This document shows, piece after piece, positions 19,033-28,869 of a stretch of 64,000 nt of DNA; the first letter of the stretch is position 1, and each line of letters starts with the position of its first letter. The position numbers and the translations under genes are program-made. The stretch is from an uncultured Croceitalea sp. (GTDB lineage Bacteria; Bacteroidota; Bacteroidia; Flavobacteriales; Flavobacteriaceae), in NCBI GenBank assembly GCA_947494805.1, contig CANLWK010000009.1:36359-100358 (forward strand). The letters are read 5' to 3'. The notes below the pieces were generated by a model. The model did not search any database and was not told where the DNA came from. It worked only from the letters and a program-made list of their open reading frames with translations.

Positions 19033-20124
19033 TTAATAATCTTCGAACTCGGTAATTACAAATTCTACCCTGCGATTGGCGTCACGTGCTTTGGTGGTTT
19101 TGCTGTCGTCAAGTGGCAAGGTATCACCCATGCCCTCCCAACGTATACGACGTTTAGAAAGACCTAATTCTTGCAAGTACAGCGCGACCGCCCTGGCGCG
19201 TCTTGAAGAAAGATATTTGTTGTATTGGTTGGTACCCAAATCATCGGTATGACCGAATATCGAAACCTGGACTTTTGGATTGCGCCTTAAGTGAACATAT
19301 ACTTTTTGAATCTCGCGTTTTGCCTTTTCGGTCAGTTTAAAGTCATCAAATTCAAATTGTAGTCGGTTCAACACAAAAGGTTTGTTCAGTTCAAACCCTG
19401 ACTTTTTTGTTTTAACGACTTGCACGTCATCTATATAATAATAGGAAAGGGGTTTGGGGCTGTTGTCTTTGACCTCTAACCGCACCACCTTAGAATACTT
19501 GTCGTTCTTGAAATTGCCGAAAGTGAGGTATTTTTCATACCCATTGGCTTCAAACTCTGCTTCAACCAATGCCCATTTTTGATTGTCAAAAATTGAGCCT
19601 TTCACCTTAAGGTTGACATAAGAATACTTATCAATTTTGAACCGGTTCAAACGCCTAGGTGATAAACTTTCATTGGTATTGATGTTCAACTGGTCTTTTG
19701 TGAACAATATACTGGCTTCTTGAATGGCGAGAACCGATTTTTCTGCCAGACTCAAACGCAAAGAAACTTTGTAGTATTGTCCTTTTTTCAAAGGATGTTT
19801 CAGCTCAAACTGAATATATTCACGGTACTCATTCGGACTGAAAAGATACAGCCCCGCATAAGCATCGCCTTCAAAACTTCTTTGATTGCCATTGAAATTA
19901 TCGGGCACCCCTACTTCTTTAGCTCCGCAGATATTGAAGTAATCCGTTGAACCTAAAGTTGGTGCCTTTAAGTTCTTGCAGTCAATAGAAAGATTGCCCA
20001 TTGCGGACGGACATGAATAGTAATCTTCGAAACCGCCGTTCACAACAAGATTTTGGGCCGCCAACACTTGCAGCAACAAGAGTTGTGAAACAAACAGTAG
20101 GATGGTAGGTTTTTTTGGGAACAT
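19033..20124 (-). CDS. OmpA-domain outer-membrane protein, paralogue 1
   Basis: 363 residues: signal peptide (to about 22), an N-terminal domain opening LVVNGGFEDYYSCPSAMG that resembles secreted carbohydrate-binding-like jelly rolls, and a C-terminal OmpA peptidoglycan-binding domain (about 250-363). The OmpA domain shows the pattern FGHTDDLGTNQYNKYLSSRR, ARAVALYLQELGLSKRRI and the terminal RVEFVITEFEDY. It is one of three tandem paralogues here. It would tether the outer membrane to peptidoglycan through the D..R diaminopimelate-binding residues. Confidence 0.88.
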   Translation of the reverse strand: MFPKKPTILLFVSQLLLLQVLAAQNLVVNGGFEDYYSCPSAMGNLSIDCKNLKAPTLGSTDYFNICGAKEVGVPDNFNGNQRSFEGDAYAGLYLFSPNEYREYIQFELKHPLKKGQYYKVSLRLSLAEKSVLAIQEASILFTKDQLNINTNESLSPRRLNRFKIDKYSYVNLKVKGSIFDNQKWALVEAEFEANGYEKYLTFGNFKNDKYSKVVRLEVKDNSPKPLSYYYIDDVQVVKTKKSGFELNKPFVLNRLQFEFDDFKLTEKAKREIQKVYVHLRRNPKVQVSIFGHTDDLGTNQYNKYLSSRRARAVALYLQELGLSKRRIRWEGMGDTLPLDDSKTTKARDANRRVEFVITEFEDY

Positions 20125-20242
20125 GGTGTTTTTGCTTAGCCAATAACACTCGTGTTCTAAAAGTGTATTATAGTAGGATTTTTTCTATAACGTCATTTTT
20201 ATGTAAATATTATCTTACAATAGTTAGATGGTATATAAAAGC

Positions 20243-21331
20243 TTATTGGTCTTCAAAATTTGTCATTACAAATTCGACCTGGCCTTTTTTCATTTTGTCT
20301 TCACTCAACTTACCGTTTCTAAGCGGTTTGGTCTCTCCTACCCCTTCCCAAACAATACGTTGGTCGTTAATTCCCAGTTTCTTTAAATAAAGTGCCACGG
20401 CTCTCGCTCGAAGGGAGGAAATAAACTTGTTATATTCGGGATTTCCGGCATCATTTGAGTGTCCGGTAATTTTCATCTGTACTTCGGCATTCTCTTTTAA
20501 AAACTTATATATTTTTTTGACACTGGCCACTGCTGCAGCATCCAGTTCATAGCCCTTTGGTTCAAAAGGCTTACTTTCCAATACATAGATTTTATCCTTT
20601 TCGTAATTGAGACGGGGCAACTCTTCAAGTACCAAGTTGTCGATATAATAGTATGAAAAATCACTTGAAGTAACCTTTTTATCACCTAACAACTGTGTCG
20701 TTTCGTTGTCCTTAAAGTTACCGACGATAATGTGGTTTTCAAAACCTTTGCCATCAAACTCTGCCGTTAAGGTTACCCAACCTTCGGTATCAGACAATGA
20801 CCTATCAACTTTCAAAGGCACTTGGTAAAATTCAAAACCTTCTTCTAGATCCATTCTAGAATTTGTCACCGCAAGACTATTGGGTATGCGCAGTTTCTTG
20901 TTCGACACTACAATGGACATACCTTTTAAGGCTATTGTCGACGCTTCGGCCAGACTAACCTGTAGCGAAACCTTGTATGGATGCTTTTCACGTAATGTTC
21001 TTGACGTGTTCAACTGTACATATTCACGATAGTTGTTCAAAGCATAGAAATAGAGTCCGGTATAACCATTGCCGTCGGCGGCGGCCTGATTTCCCTTGAA
21101 ATTCGCGGGAACACCAAAATCTGTTGAACCACAGGCATTGTAGTAATCACCTGAACTGGTATTGGGCAATGAAACATCTTCTAGCAAAGAGGTAAAGCTT
21201 GCCATTTTTGATGGACATGCCTTATAGTTTTCAAAACTTGGATTGAGAATTAAATTTTGGGCCGAAATACTAGTGGTCAATATAAGACCAAAGACCATTA
21301 CTGAGATAAACCGAGAAACCTTTCCGTACAT
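20243..21331 (-). CDS. OmpA-domain outer-membrane protein, paralogue 2
   Basis: 362 residues with the same plan as paralogue 1: signal peptide, LILNPSFENYKACPSKMASF, YNACGSTDFGVPANFKGNQ, then an OmpA domain (ITGHSNDAGNPEYNKFISSL, RARAVALYLKKLGI). In the OmpA loop the usual TD is replaced by SN (GHSNDAG), and the C-terminus reads MKKGQVEFVMTNFEDQ, where the usual NRR before the last strand is altered to MKKGQ. Peptidoglycan binding may therefore be weaker. A 118-base gap separates it from paralogue 1. Confidence 0.86.
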   Translation of the reverse strand: MYGKVSRFISVMVFGLILTTSISAQNLILNPSFENYKACPSKMASFTSLLEDVSLPNTSSGDYYNACGSTDFGVPANFKGNQAAADGNGYTGLYFYALNNYREYVQLNTSRTLREKHPYKVSLQVSLAEASTIALKGMSIVVSNKKLRIPNSLAVTNSRMDLEEGFEFYQVPLKVDRSLSDTEGWVTLTAEFDGKGFENHIIVGNFKDNETTQLLGDKKVTSSDFSYYYIDNLVLEELPRLNYEKDKIYVLESKPFEPKGYELDAAAVASVKKIYKFLKENAEVQMKITGHSNDAGNPEYNKFISSLRARAVALYLKKLGINDQRIVWEGVGETKPLRNGKLSEDKMKKGQVEFVMTNFEDQ

Positions 21332-21498
21332 GATATTAAATATTAAAATAGGTTCTCGTACTGATATAAACGCTCAAGTTTTAGCATTATTGTTTAACCG
21401 ATGATAGGTTACACTTCATCGAAAAAGCACTAATTTGAACACCTTTGACCATACTTTTTTTAGTGACATGGCGTTATCATCATCCAAATCTTACTGAA

Positions 21499-21939
21499 AT
21501 GCGCATAACTACCCTTATGCTTGTTTTTTGTGCTGCCCCGTTTTTTGGTTTAGGCCAAAATACCATTAGGGGCAACGTAGTCGATGAACTTGGTTTACCG
21601 ATTTACCTTGCCTCTGTTGAAGTTCAAGAGACAACCGACATTACCTACACCGATTTTGATGGTTCTTTTTCGCTGACCAGCCAAAAGGACTTTCATTGGA
21701 AAATCAACATAAAATCTCAAGGTTACAATACGGAATCATTTTTTGTGTTGAGCGGTGGAAGCACCGGTGAGCTCGTATTGGAGTATAGTGCAGAAATGAA
21801 GGCGCTTCTCGACGGCAATTCTAGTTTGCACAATAAATTTTACTGGAAGCCTTGGTATGAGGGAACTATCTTTCAGAAATCTGAGGTTCAATTGACCAGT
21901 AACTTCATGTCAGGTTCGTTTTCATTCGGTCTTGAATAA
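21499..21939 (+). CDS. Small carboxypeptidase-regulatory-like secreted protein
   Basis: 146 residues from ATG 21499, preferred over an upstream TTG-type extension because it opens a signal peptide (MRITTLMLVFCAAPFFGLGQ). One CarboxypepD_reg-like beta domain follows: IRGNVVDELGLPIYLASVEV, then YTDFDGSFSLTS. The last 50 residues form a separate tail without a known motif. It lies on the opposite strand between OmpA paralogues 2 and 3, and its last 18 bases overlap the end of paralogue 3. Confidence 0.75.
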   Translation: MRITTLMLVFCAAPFFGLGQNTIRGNVVDELGLPIYLASVEVQETTDITYTDFDGSFSLTSQKDFHWKINIKSQGYNTESFFVLSGGSTGELVLEYSAEMKALLDGNSSLHNKFYWKPWYEGTIFQKSEVQLTSNFMSGSFSFGLE

Positions 21940-22995
21940 AAACTCGGCCCGCCTATTTTTGGCACGACCTGTTTCAGTAGTATTATCTGCCATTGGCTTG
22001 GCGCTACCATGACCAAACCACGAAATTCGTTCTTCGTCAATACCTTGCTTTACGAAATAGTCTGCGATGGCCCTTGCTCTTTTTTCAGAGAGTTTTTTGT
22101 TGTATAACGGCGTTCCTTGATTATCGGTATGTCCATGTATCTCTAAAAGCAATTCAGGATTATCGACAAGCTTTTGTCGAATGATGGTAAGCTCATTTTT
22201 CGCTTCATTGGTCAGGGTAAACAGGTCAAAATCGAAAAGTACGTTCTCAATAACTATGAGTTCGTTTTGTTCTACCTCTGCAACTATAATTTCTTTTCTA
22301 TTCTTATTGTGTATACTGACCATGTCAATGTAGTAATACGCGCCTTTTTTAGTCTCTTTTCGCTTGGTCTGCACTTTACGCGTCATCCTATTGCTCCTTA
22401 AGTTGCCCAATATCAAGTACTTTTCAAAGCCTTTGGCCTCAAATTCTGCAGTAACCAATAGCCAATCGGTTTTGTCTTCATGAAATTTTGGATGGTTCAC
22501 CTCAAACGTATTGACCCGGTTACCTTTGACCGTAAACAAATGTTTTCGTGACAGTTGTTTCTTAGTGGCAATACTCAAAGCATTGTAACTCAATACCACA
22601 CCAAAATCCTTGACCGCAAAATCAGAGCCTTCGGCCAGACTAATGTAAAAGCTTAAAACATAGGTCTCCCCTTTCTGCAAGGTTTTTTTAAGTGGTGCTT
22701 GAATGTACTCTCGATAATCAGCAGGCGCATAAAAGTATAGGCCTGCATAAGCATTTTCATACTTAGGTTGTTGAATACCATTAAAATTCTCTGGAGCTCC
22801 CATAACCTTACTACAGGTATTGAAGTAATCGGTTGTACCTTGAGTCGGCGTTGACCAATGAGCGACATCTTGTTTGAACGTACCTAAAGCATTGGGGCAT
22901 GTTTCATACTCTTCAAAACTTGGGTTTTTGACCAAGTTTTGCCCCATAACAAAGCATGATAAGGCAAAATAAAAAATGGATAGAACAGGTTTCAT
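21922..22995 (-). CDS. OmpA-domain outer-membrane protein, paralogue 3
   Basis: 357 residues: signal peptide, N-terminal domain (LVKNPSFEEYETCPNALGTF, DYFNTCSKVMGAPENFNG) and OmpA domain with intact binding residues (IHGHTDNQGTPLYNKKLSEK, RARAIADYFVKQGI, GRAKNRRAEFLFKTE). Of the three paralogues this one keeps the most standard OmpA site. Its 3' end overlaps the convergent small gene by 18 bases. Confidence 0.88.
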   Translation of the reverse strand: MKPVLSIFYFALSCFVMGQNLVKNPSFEEYETCPNALGTFKQDVAHWSTPTQGTTDYFNTCSKVMGAPENFNGIQQPKYENAYAGLYFYAPADYREYIQAPLKKTLQKGETYVLSFYISLAEGSDFAVKDFGVVLSYNALSIATKKQLSRKHLFTVKGNRVNTFEVNHPKFHEDKTDWLLVTAEFEAKGFEKYLILGNLRSNRMTRKVQTKRKETKKGAYYYIDMVSIHNKNRKEIIVAEVEQNELIVIENVLFDFDLFTLTNEAKNELTIIRQKLVDNPELLLEIHGHTDNQGTPLYNKKLSEKRARAIADYFVKQGIDEERISWFGHGSAKPMADNTTETGRAKNRRAEFLFKTE

Positions 22996-23063
22996 TTCGT
23001 CTAAAGTAACAAAATTGGCGGCGCCACTACAAATAGAAATCCTGCTCTAATGAAACCTGTTAC

Positions 23064-24812
23064 TTAAAAATCAAATTTGTAAGACACCCCACCCAAAGCT
23101 TGAAAACCTTGTACCCTAAAGTTGTACCATTGTTGATAGTTGTTGTTGGCCAAATTTGACAAGCGCGCAAATACCGATAACTGCTCATTAAAACGATATC
23201 CCAAATGGGCATTGGCGTCAAAAAAGCCATCTAAATCCACTATGGTCGAGGGAAACTCATTGGCGGGCGTATTTGCCACTGCGGTCGATTGCAAATCTTG
23301 GCGGTCTCCAATATAGAAGAGGTTAGCACCTGCAAACCATTTATCGGTTATTTGATAATCTAAAAACAATGAGCCTTTGACCTCAGGTAAATTCCAAGCA
23401 GGATTGTCCGTTTCCGTATTGTAATTATAGTATTCAGCGTTTAGCCCTAAGGTGAAGTTTCGGTTGACATCGATATTCAACTCGGCGAAAATACCCAAGG
23501 TCCTGATGTCATCATAAAACACTTGAAACGAGTTGCCAAAATTGTATCCTTTTTCATCGGCTCTTGATACATTTTGGGGATTCAAGAAAAACAACGGCCT
23601 TCTGTTTTCAGCCATGTAAGAGCCTTTTACGTTGTATCCGACATTTGAAAATAGTTGCCCTTTTATTCCCAAGTAGCCTTCATATTGCTGATCCGTAGGT
23701 TGAATGAACAATGTTGGTGATACAAACGGGTTTTCATCTACAAAACCGTGATATGAGTTTTGACGTAAATCCCCCTCAATACCGCCATAGGCGATAACTT
23801 GGTCCTCAAGCAAACGATACGAAGCCGTTACTGCAGGGTAAATGTAAAAGCTGCCATTGCTCCGTTCGATATCGGTGCCATACACGAAATTTGCTCCTAA
23901 ATTTAAGGTCAGTTCATCTCTCAGAATCACGATACTAGGATTGATTCCTACTTGAAAATGACCGTAATCGATTTCATCCACATTCTCTGTATTGTTCAAA
24001 TCTGTATTCTTAAAATTGCCCCCGACATAGTCTAATTTTGCCTTGATATTGACCAGTTCGGTACTAATCGGTACTTCAAGCTCAGGTCTCACCACTACCC
24101 TATTCTCACCAGACTCGACACCGTCCCAAAAACGTCGAACGAGCACATTCGCATTCTTGAAAAAAGAATCTTCAACATTCACATTTGCTTTGGCCTCAGC
24201 GTTAAAATAATTCTGCCGTTCGTCAATGCCCGCTATCTGTGTTTGGGTAAAAGCACCACTTTCCAGACCGTACCAGTTGTACAGTTGGTGCTGAACGCCA
24301 ATACCTGCACTCCAATTATAATCGCGATCTTTTTGGCCGTAGTTGATATCGACATTGGTATTGTAAAAATCTGTCTCTAAAGGGGTGCTGTCAATATCAC
24401 CACGAGAAGAGTGATGGCTCAATCCAAAATTGAGCAAATCTTCATCCCTTCCTACCTCACGACTGGTATAAAAATCGACCAAGGCATTGTTGAAATTACC
24501 CAAACCGACTGAGGCATAGGAATTGTACAAGGTAGGTGGCGGTATTTTTTCTACGGTTGCCGCTTTTGCTTTTGCAGGTGTAAACGTCGAAGCAACCGGT
24601 ACAGAGAAAATGGTATAATCAATTTTCTTTTTTTGTAAAACGATGGAATCGTTCAGGTTGGGCACCGATTTAATCTTAAAGGCGTCTGAAACGGTGGGGG
24701 AATACGGCTTGACGACCGTAACCGTTTCAGTACCAATATCATCGGTTTCTTGGGCCCGAACAACCCCAAAAAGGCTCAAAACAAGAATGGATATAAATAT
24801 TCGTTTTTGCAT
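23064..24812 (-). CDS. Outer-membrane beta-barrel protein (TonB-dependent-receptor-like)
   Basis: 582 residues with a signal peptide and a short N-terminal segment (TETVTVVKPYSPTVSDAFKI) that looks like a TonB-box/plug remnant. Strand-rich barrel regions follow to the C-terminal QALGGVSYKFDF with its terminal Phe. It is too short for a normal TonB receptor and has no complete plug domain. It lies 9 bases downstream of the giant TPR gene and is surely co-transcribed with it; such pairs recur in Flavobacteriia. Cargo unknown. Confidence 0.75.
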   Translation of the reverse strand: MQKRIFISILVLSLFGVVRAQETDDIGTETVTVVKPYSPTVSDAFKIKSVPNLNDSIVLQKKKIDYTIFSVPVASTFTPAKAKAATVEKIPPPTLYNSYASVGLGNFNNALVDFYTSREVGRDEDLLNFGLSHHSSRGDIDSTPLETDFYNTNVDINYGQKDRDYNWSAGIGVQHQLYNWYGLESGAFTQTQIAGIDERQNYFNAEAKANVNVEDSFFKNANVLVRRFWDGVESGENRVVVRPELEVPISTELVNIKAKLDYVGGNFKNTDLNNTENVDEIDYGHFQVGINPSIVILRDELTLNLGANFVYGTDIERSNGSFYIYPAVTASYRLLEDQVIAYGGIEGDLRQNSYHGFVDENPFVSPTLFIQPTDQQYEGYLGIKGQLFSNVGYNVKGSYMAENRRPLFFLNPQNVSRADEKGYNFGNSFQVFYDDIRTLGIFAELNIDVNRNFTLGLNAEYYNYNTETDNPAWNLPEVKGSLFLDYQITDKWFAGANLFYIGDRQDLQSTAVANTPANEFPSTIVDLDGFFDANAHLGYRFNEQLSVFARLSNLANNNYQQWYNFRVQGFQALGGVSYKFDF

Positions 24813-24821
24813 GGTGTTCTC

Positions 24822-27800
24822 TTAGTTTTCGTTGGGATTGACCGATGAATTGATTTTGGCTTCACGGGTTTTAATCAGGGCCAATTCGCCTTTTGCCTCA
24901 GCAACGATTTCATCGTACTCTGAAAAATTTTCGGTTACACTCTCCAATATATAGGTAGCTTGAAAAGCGTCACCCAACGCATAGAAATTTTTTGCCATTA
25001 CAACAAGGCCCTTTCCTCCCCATTCTTTGTAACTGGCATAATCTTTTACCAATTTTTGCACTGATGTATTCGAAGCCTCATAATCATTGTTCTTGTTCTT
25101 AAAATAGGCATCATAATACCATGCTTCGGCACCTGTTTTTCCTGTTGCAATTTTTTTCACTTCGGCAAAAGCGGCCTCCGCCAATTGCGTATTGCCCGTT
25201 TCAACGGCCGACCGTGCAATCATTATCTGCGCATCACTCTTGATGCGATTATCAATACCATCAGCAGCCAACACCTTTTCGGCGTAGGCAATGGTCTGTT
25301 GATAATTTTTTTGCTGGTAATATCCTTTCATCAGGTTCGACTGTGCAAATGTTCTGTTTTGGGTAATTTCAGCGGTATTCTCAAGGCGTTCTAAAAATGG
25401 AACCGCACTTTGATAATCTTCACGGCCCACATAAATCTCACAAACCCTTGTCAATGCCTGTTCGCTGTACTCACTGGTACCTTGATCTGCAACCATGACA
25501 TAGTTTGGCAGTGCTTTGGCTTTATCGCCATTTGCAAAGTATAATTGCGCCAAGGTAAAGTTGGCTTGTGTTGCATGAATACCGTTAGGAAAGTCCCTTA
25601 TATATGACACAAAACCTTTGATGGCAGCATCTGTTTTACCTTCGGCATATTTTCGGTCAGCCGCTTCAAAACTCGCTTCGTCAAGTTCTGCATCGGTTAC
25701 CTCAACGAAATCAAGGTCTTTGGTCCAGGCCGCATATTCGCTGACACGCCCCATATCAACATACACCAGTTTTGCGGTGGCTACTGCCTGTTTGGCTTCT
25801 TGGGTATTCGGATACTCGCTGACCACCAGCTTCAAACGTTCCAACGCCTGTTCATTACGACTAGCATTATAATGCACCAATCCTTGGCGCAATTGTGCTT
25901 GCGGTGCAAATTTGCTTTTCGGAAACTGTGCGATCAACAGGTCATATGTTCGTAACCCTTCAGTTTCACTGTCCGTTTTGATATAGGTGTTTCCCAATTC
26001 AAAAAAGGCATCATCACGAAGCGATGACTTCGGATATTGCTCAATGAATTGGTCCAGCGCTTGCACTTTTGCGGTATTCTTGCCCAAAAAACCATTGCAC
26101 ATGGCCTTTTGAAAATTTGCATAATCGCGTTCTGGCCCGTTCACTTTTGAAGCGGCATCATATGCTGTTATTGCCGATTTATACTTACTGGTTACAAAGT
26201 AGCTATCGCCCAGACGCATAAAGGCATCCGTTTTTCTGCCCAATTGGTCATCATTGTTTTGGGTGACCCGTTTAAAATAATCAATGGCACTGGCGTAATT
26301 TTTCAACTTAAAGTGACAGTAACCCAAATTATAGTCCAGCTGGGCGTATTCCTCGACATTTTTGGCACTTGAGTTTTTTTCAAATAGTTGAAAATCGCTC
26401 AATGCCTCTTCAAAACGGTTGAGGCGGTAAGCTGATTCGGCCTTCCAGTATTGTCCCCTCGCCTGAAAAATGGGGTTCTCTGAACTCTTTAATGATTTTG
26501 AAAAGCGTTCAATAGCTTCTGCATAGTCTCCGTCAATGAACAACTCAACACCTCTATAAAAAGCTACTTTTTGATAGGTTTCTTTACTTGCATATCCCGA
26601 ATTCTTTTCCAGCAAGGTCATTGCTCCTTCAAAGTTCCGTGACGTGATGTATGAATCTACCAATAGTTCTTGTAATTCTTCTTGATGTTCGTCTTTGGGA
26701 TATTTTTCTAAATACGAATTGATGACTTGGGGTACGGGTTCATATGCATTCCCAATCTCATAGCTCAAACGTGCATAGTTGAGTAAGGCATCTTTTTCAA
26801 TAGATTCATTGAACGACATTTCAGAAGCATTTCGAAAAGCATTGAGGGCTTCTGATTTTTTATCCAATTTCAAATAGCATTCGGCCAAATGGTAATAGGC
26901 ATTTTGTGCTACGCTATTGCTACCATTGATAATCTTGTTGAACTGACCAATGGCTGATTCATAATCTCCAAGCTTGTAATAGCTATATCCTAAAAAATAA
27001 AAATCGGTATTACTGAACCTACCCCGTTTGCCCTTATACTTTTTTAAATATGGAATGGCCTCTCCATAATTCTCAAGATTAAAATAACTCTCCCCTATAA
27101 TTTTATTCAATTCAGAAACCTCACGTCTATCTGATTTGGGCAATTGCTTTTCGGCCATTTCAATGGCTTTTTCAAAATTGCCCAGTTTAAAATTGAGATC
27201 TGCCTGATAATACGACAGTTTCTCTTCCAGCACCTTAGGGTCTGTTATCTTATCAAAACGCTCGTTGGCGCTATCGTAGTCATCTTGCTCATAAGCGATA
27301 TAGCCCAGGTAATATTTTGCTTGCGCCCCATACTTTTCTGAATTGGTCACTTTGCCCAAATAGCGCTCCGCTTCTTTTGGTCGGTTGGATGCATAGTATG
27401 AATACCCACTGTTAAAATTAAACCGTTCTTTGTCTTTACGAGACATGGCATTTTGGTCCACCTTTTTGTACCATTTGAGTGCATACGGATACTTTCCCGT
27501 TTCAAAATAATAGTCGGCCACGTCAATAAAGGCAGAGTTTCGCTTGGTCGAAGTAGGGTAGCGCTCGACAAAATCTTCCATCATTTTATCTGCACCGCGC
27601 TGATTCAAACGCACCGCTGCATTGGCCGAATAGTATACACTGTTCGCTTCGGTCTCATAATCTGTCGTCGTCGCTTTGACCTTTTCAAACAAGGCCTGTG
27701 CCGCTTGATATTGCTGATTGTTGTACAACGTCAAGGCATCTTGAAACTGTTTTTTATCGTGGGTGTAAATCTGGGTTTCTTGGGCTCCCGTGCAAAAAAT

Positions 27801-27845
27801 AAGACCCAAAAAGAGTACTGAAAATACAGATGTGGTTCGATTCAT
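24822..27845 (-). CDS. Large tetratricopeptide-repeat protein
   Basis: 1007 residues with a signal peptide (MNRTTSVFSVLFLGLIFCTGAQ) and about 20 TPR-type helix pairs spread over nearly the whole length, for example ALTLYNNQQYQAAQALFEKV, ALKWYKKVD, AIPYLKKYKG and YYHLAECYLKLDKKSEALNA. A likely periplasmic or outer-membrane scaffold with no enzymatic motif. It is the first gene of a two-gene unit with the barrel protein at 23064-24812, suggesting it stabilises or serves that complex. Its promoter lies in the 234-base divergent gap before ftsE. Confidence 0.88.
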   Translation of the reverse strand: MNRTTSVFSVLFLGLIFCTGAQETQIYTHDKKQFQDALTLYNNQQYQAAQALFEKVKATTTDYETEANSVYYSANAAVRLNQRGADKMMEDFVERYPTSTKRNSAFIDVADYYFETGKYPYALKWYKKVDQNAMSRKDKERFNFNSGYSYYASNRPKEAERYLGKVTNSEKYGAQAKYYLGYIAYEQDDYDSANERFDKITDPKVLEEKLSYYQADLNFKLGNFEKAIEMAEKQLPKSDRREVSELNKIIGESYFNLENYGEAIPYLKKYKGKRGRFSNTDFYFLGYSYYKLGDYESAIGQFNKIINGSNSVAQNAYYHLAECYLKLDKKSEALNAFRNASEMSFNESIEKDALLNYARLSYEIGNAYEPVPQVINSYLEKYPKDEHQEELQELLVDSYITSRNFEGAMTLLEKNSGYASKETYQKVAFYRGVELFIDGDYAEAIERFSKSLKSSENPIFQARGQYWKAESAYRLNRFEEALSDFQLFEKNSSAKNVEEYAQLDYNLGYCHFKLKNYASAIDYFKRVTQNNDDQLGRKTDAFMRLGDSYFVTSKYKSAITAYDAASKVNGPERDYANFQKAMCNGFLGKNTAKVQALDQFIEQYPKSSLRDDAFFELGNTYIKTDSETEGLRTYDLLIAQFPKSKFAPQAQLRQGLVHYNASRNEQALERLKLVVSEYPNTQEAKQAVATAKLVYVDMGRVSEYAAWTKDLDFVEVTDAELDEASFEAADRKYAEGKTDAAIKGFVSYIRDFPNGIHATQANFTLAQLYFANGDKAKALPNYVMVADQGTSEYSEQALTRVCEIYVGREDYQSAVPFLERLENTAEITQNRTFAQSNLMKGYYQQKNYQQTIAYAEKVLAADGIDNRIKSDAQIMIARSAVETGNTQLAEAAFAEVKKIATGKTGAEAWYYDAYFKNKNNDYEASNTSVQKLVKDYASYKEWGGKGLVVMAKNFYALGDAFQATYILESVTENFSEYDEIVAEAKGELALIKTREAKINSSVNPNEN

Positions 27846-28079
27846 AGTGTTCTACGCTGTTCTCGATTGATAGTATAGTAACGTCAAATTTCGCGCCAAA
27901 GTATATTGAAGACTTCTATTGAATTTAAGTTTGTGGTTTCAGGTTCTTTAAATAATCTGTCATTATGGTAACAGAACTTAGTATTTTTGAAACAGGAGTT
28001 TAGGCATAATCGTTTGTGAATCCAATAAAGATGGCCCTCTATGCCTAAGAGTTTAAAACCCTAATTTGAAACCCAGAAA

Positions 28080-28763
28080 ATGGCAGATACCATATTAAAA
28101 TTGCAAGATGTTGCTATTTTTCAAAATGAAAACCTGATTCTTAACAATGTAACCCTTGAAGTAAAGAAGGGCGAATTTGTTTATGTCATCGGTAAGACCG
28201 GAAGTGGAAAAAGTAGTTTTATGAAAACCCTTTATGGTGATCTACCCTTACGTGAAGGGTATGGCACCGTGGTTGATTTCAGCTTAAAGACACTCGAAGA
28301 AAAAGATATTCCGTTTTTGCGAAGAAAGTTAGGTATTGTTTTTCAAGACTTCAAACTGCTTTCAGATAGAAATATCAATAATAACTTAAAGTTCGTACTG
28401 AAAGCAACAGGTTGGACCGACCCTTCTAAAATGGATGCAAAAATCGAGGAAGTTTTGGATAAAGTAGGTATGAAAACCAAGGGCTTCAAATTTCCACATG
28501 AACTTTCGGGCGGTGAACAACAACGCATCGCCATTGCCCGTGCACTACTCAATGACCCTGAACTTATATTGGCCGATGAACCTACCGGAAACCTAGACCC
28601 CCAAACCAGCGTTGAAATCATGCGGGTCTTGCAAGAAATAAACGAAACAGGACGCACCATAGTCATGGCCACACATGACTACGCCCTTATCTTAAAATAT
28701 CCGCATAAGACGATCAAGTGCGACAATAGCAGAATGTTTGAGGTTATACAAAAGGCAATGTGA
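28080..28763 (+). CDS. ftsE: Cell-division ABC ATPase FtsE
   Basis: 227-residue ATPase that with FtsX activates septal peptidoglycan hydrolases. Walker A GKTGSGKSS (about residue 38), Q-loop FQDFKLL, signature LSGGEQQR, Walker B LILADEPTGNLD and H-loop ATHDY. Length and order fit FtsE. ftsX is not adjacent, as is common in Bacteroidota. Assignment to FtsE rather than a LolD-type ATPase rests on the FQDFKLLSDRNINNNLKF region. Confidence 0.88.
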   Translation: MADTILKLQDVAIFQNENLILNNVTLEVKKGEFVYVIGKTGSGKSSFMKTLYGDLPLREGYGTVVDFSLKTLEEKDIPFLRRKLGIVFQDFKLLSDRNINNNLKFVLKATGWTDPSKMDAKIEEVLDKVGMKTKGFKFPHELSGGEQQRIAIARALLNDPELILADEPTGNLDPQTSVEIMRVLQEINETGRTIVMATHDYALILKYPHKTIKCDNSRMFEVIQKAM

Positions 28764-28869
28764 CCTAACCCTTCTTGGTTGAGTAAATTTTCTTTGGTGG
28801 CGCCATCAGTTCTGTAACAAAACGTTTTTTGAATTATCTTTTTTTAAAGTCAATCAAAAAACACGTTAC

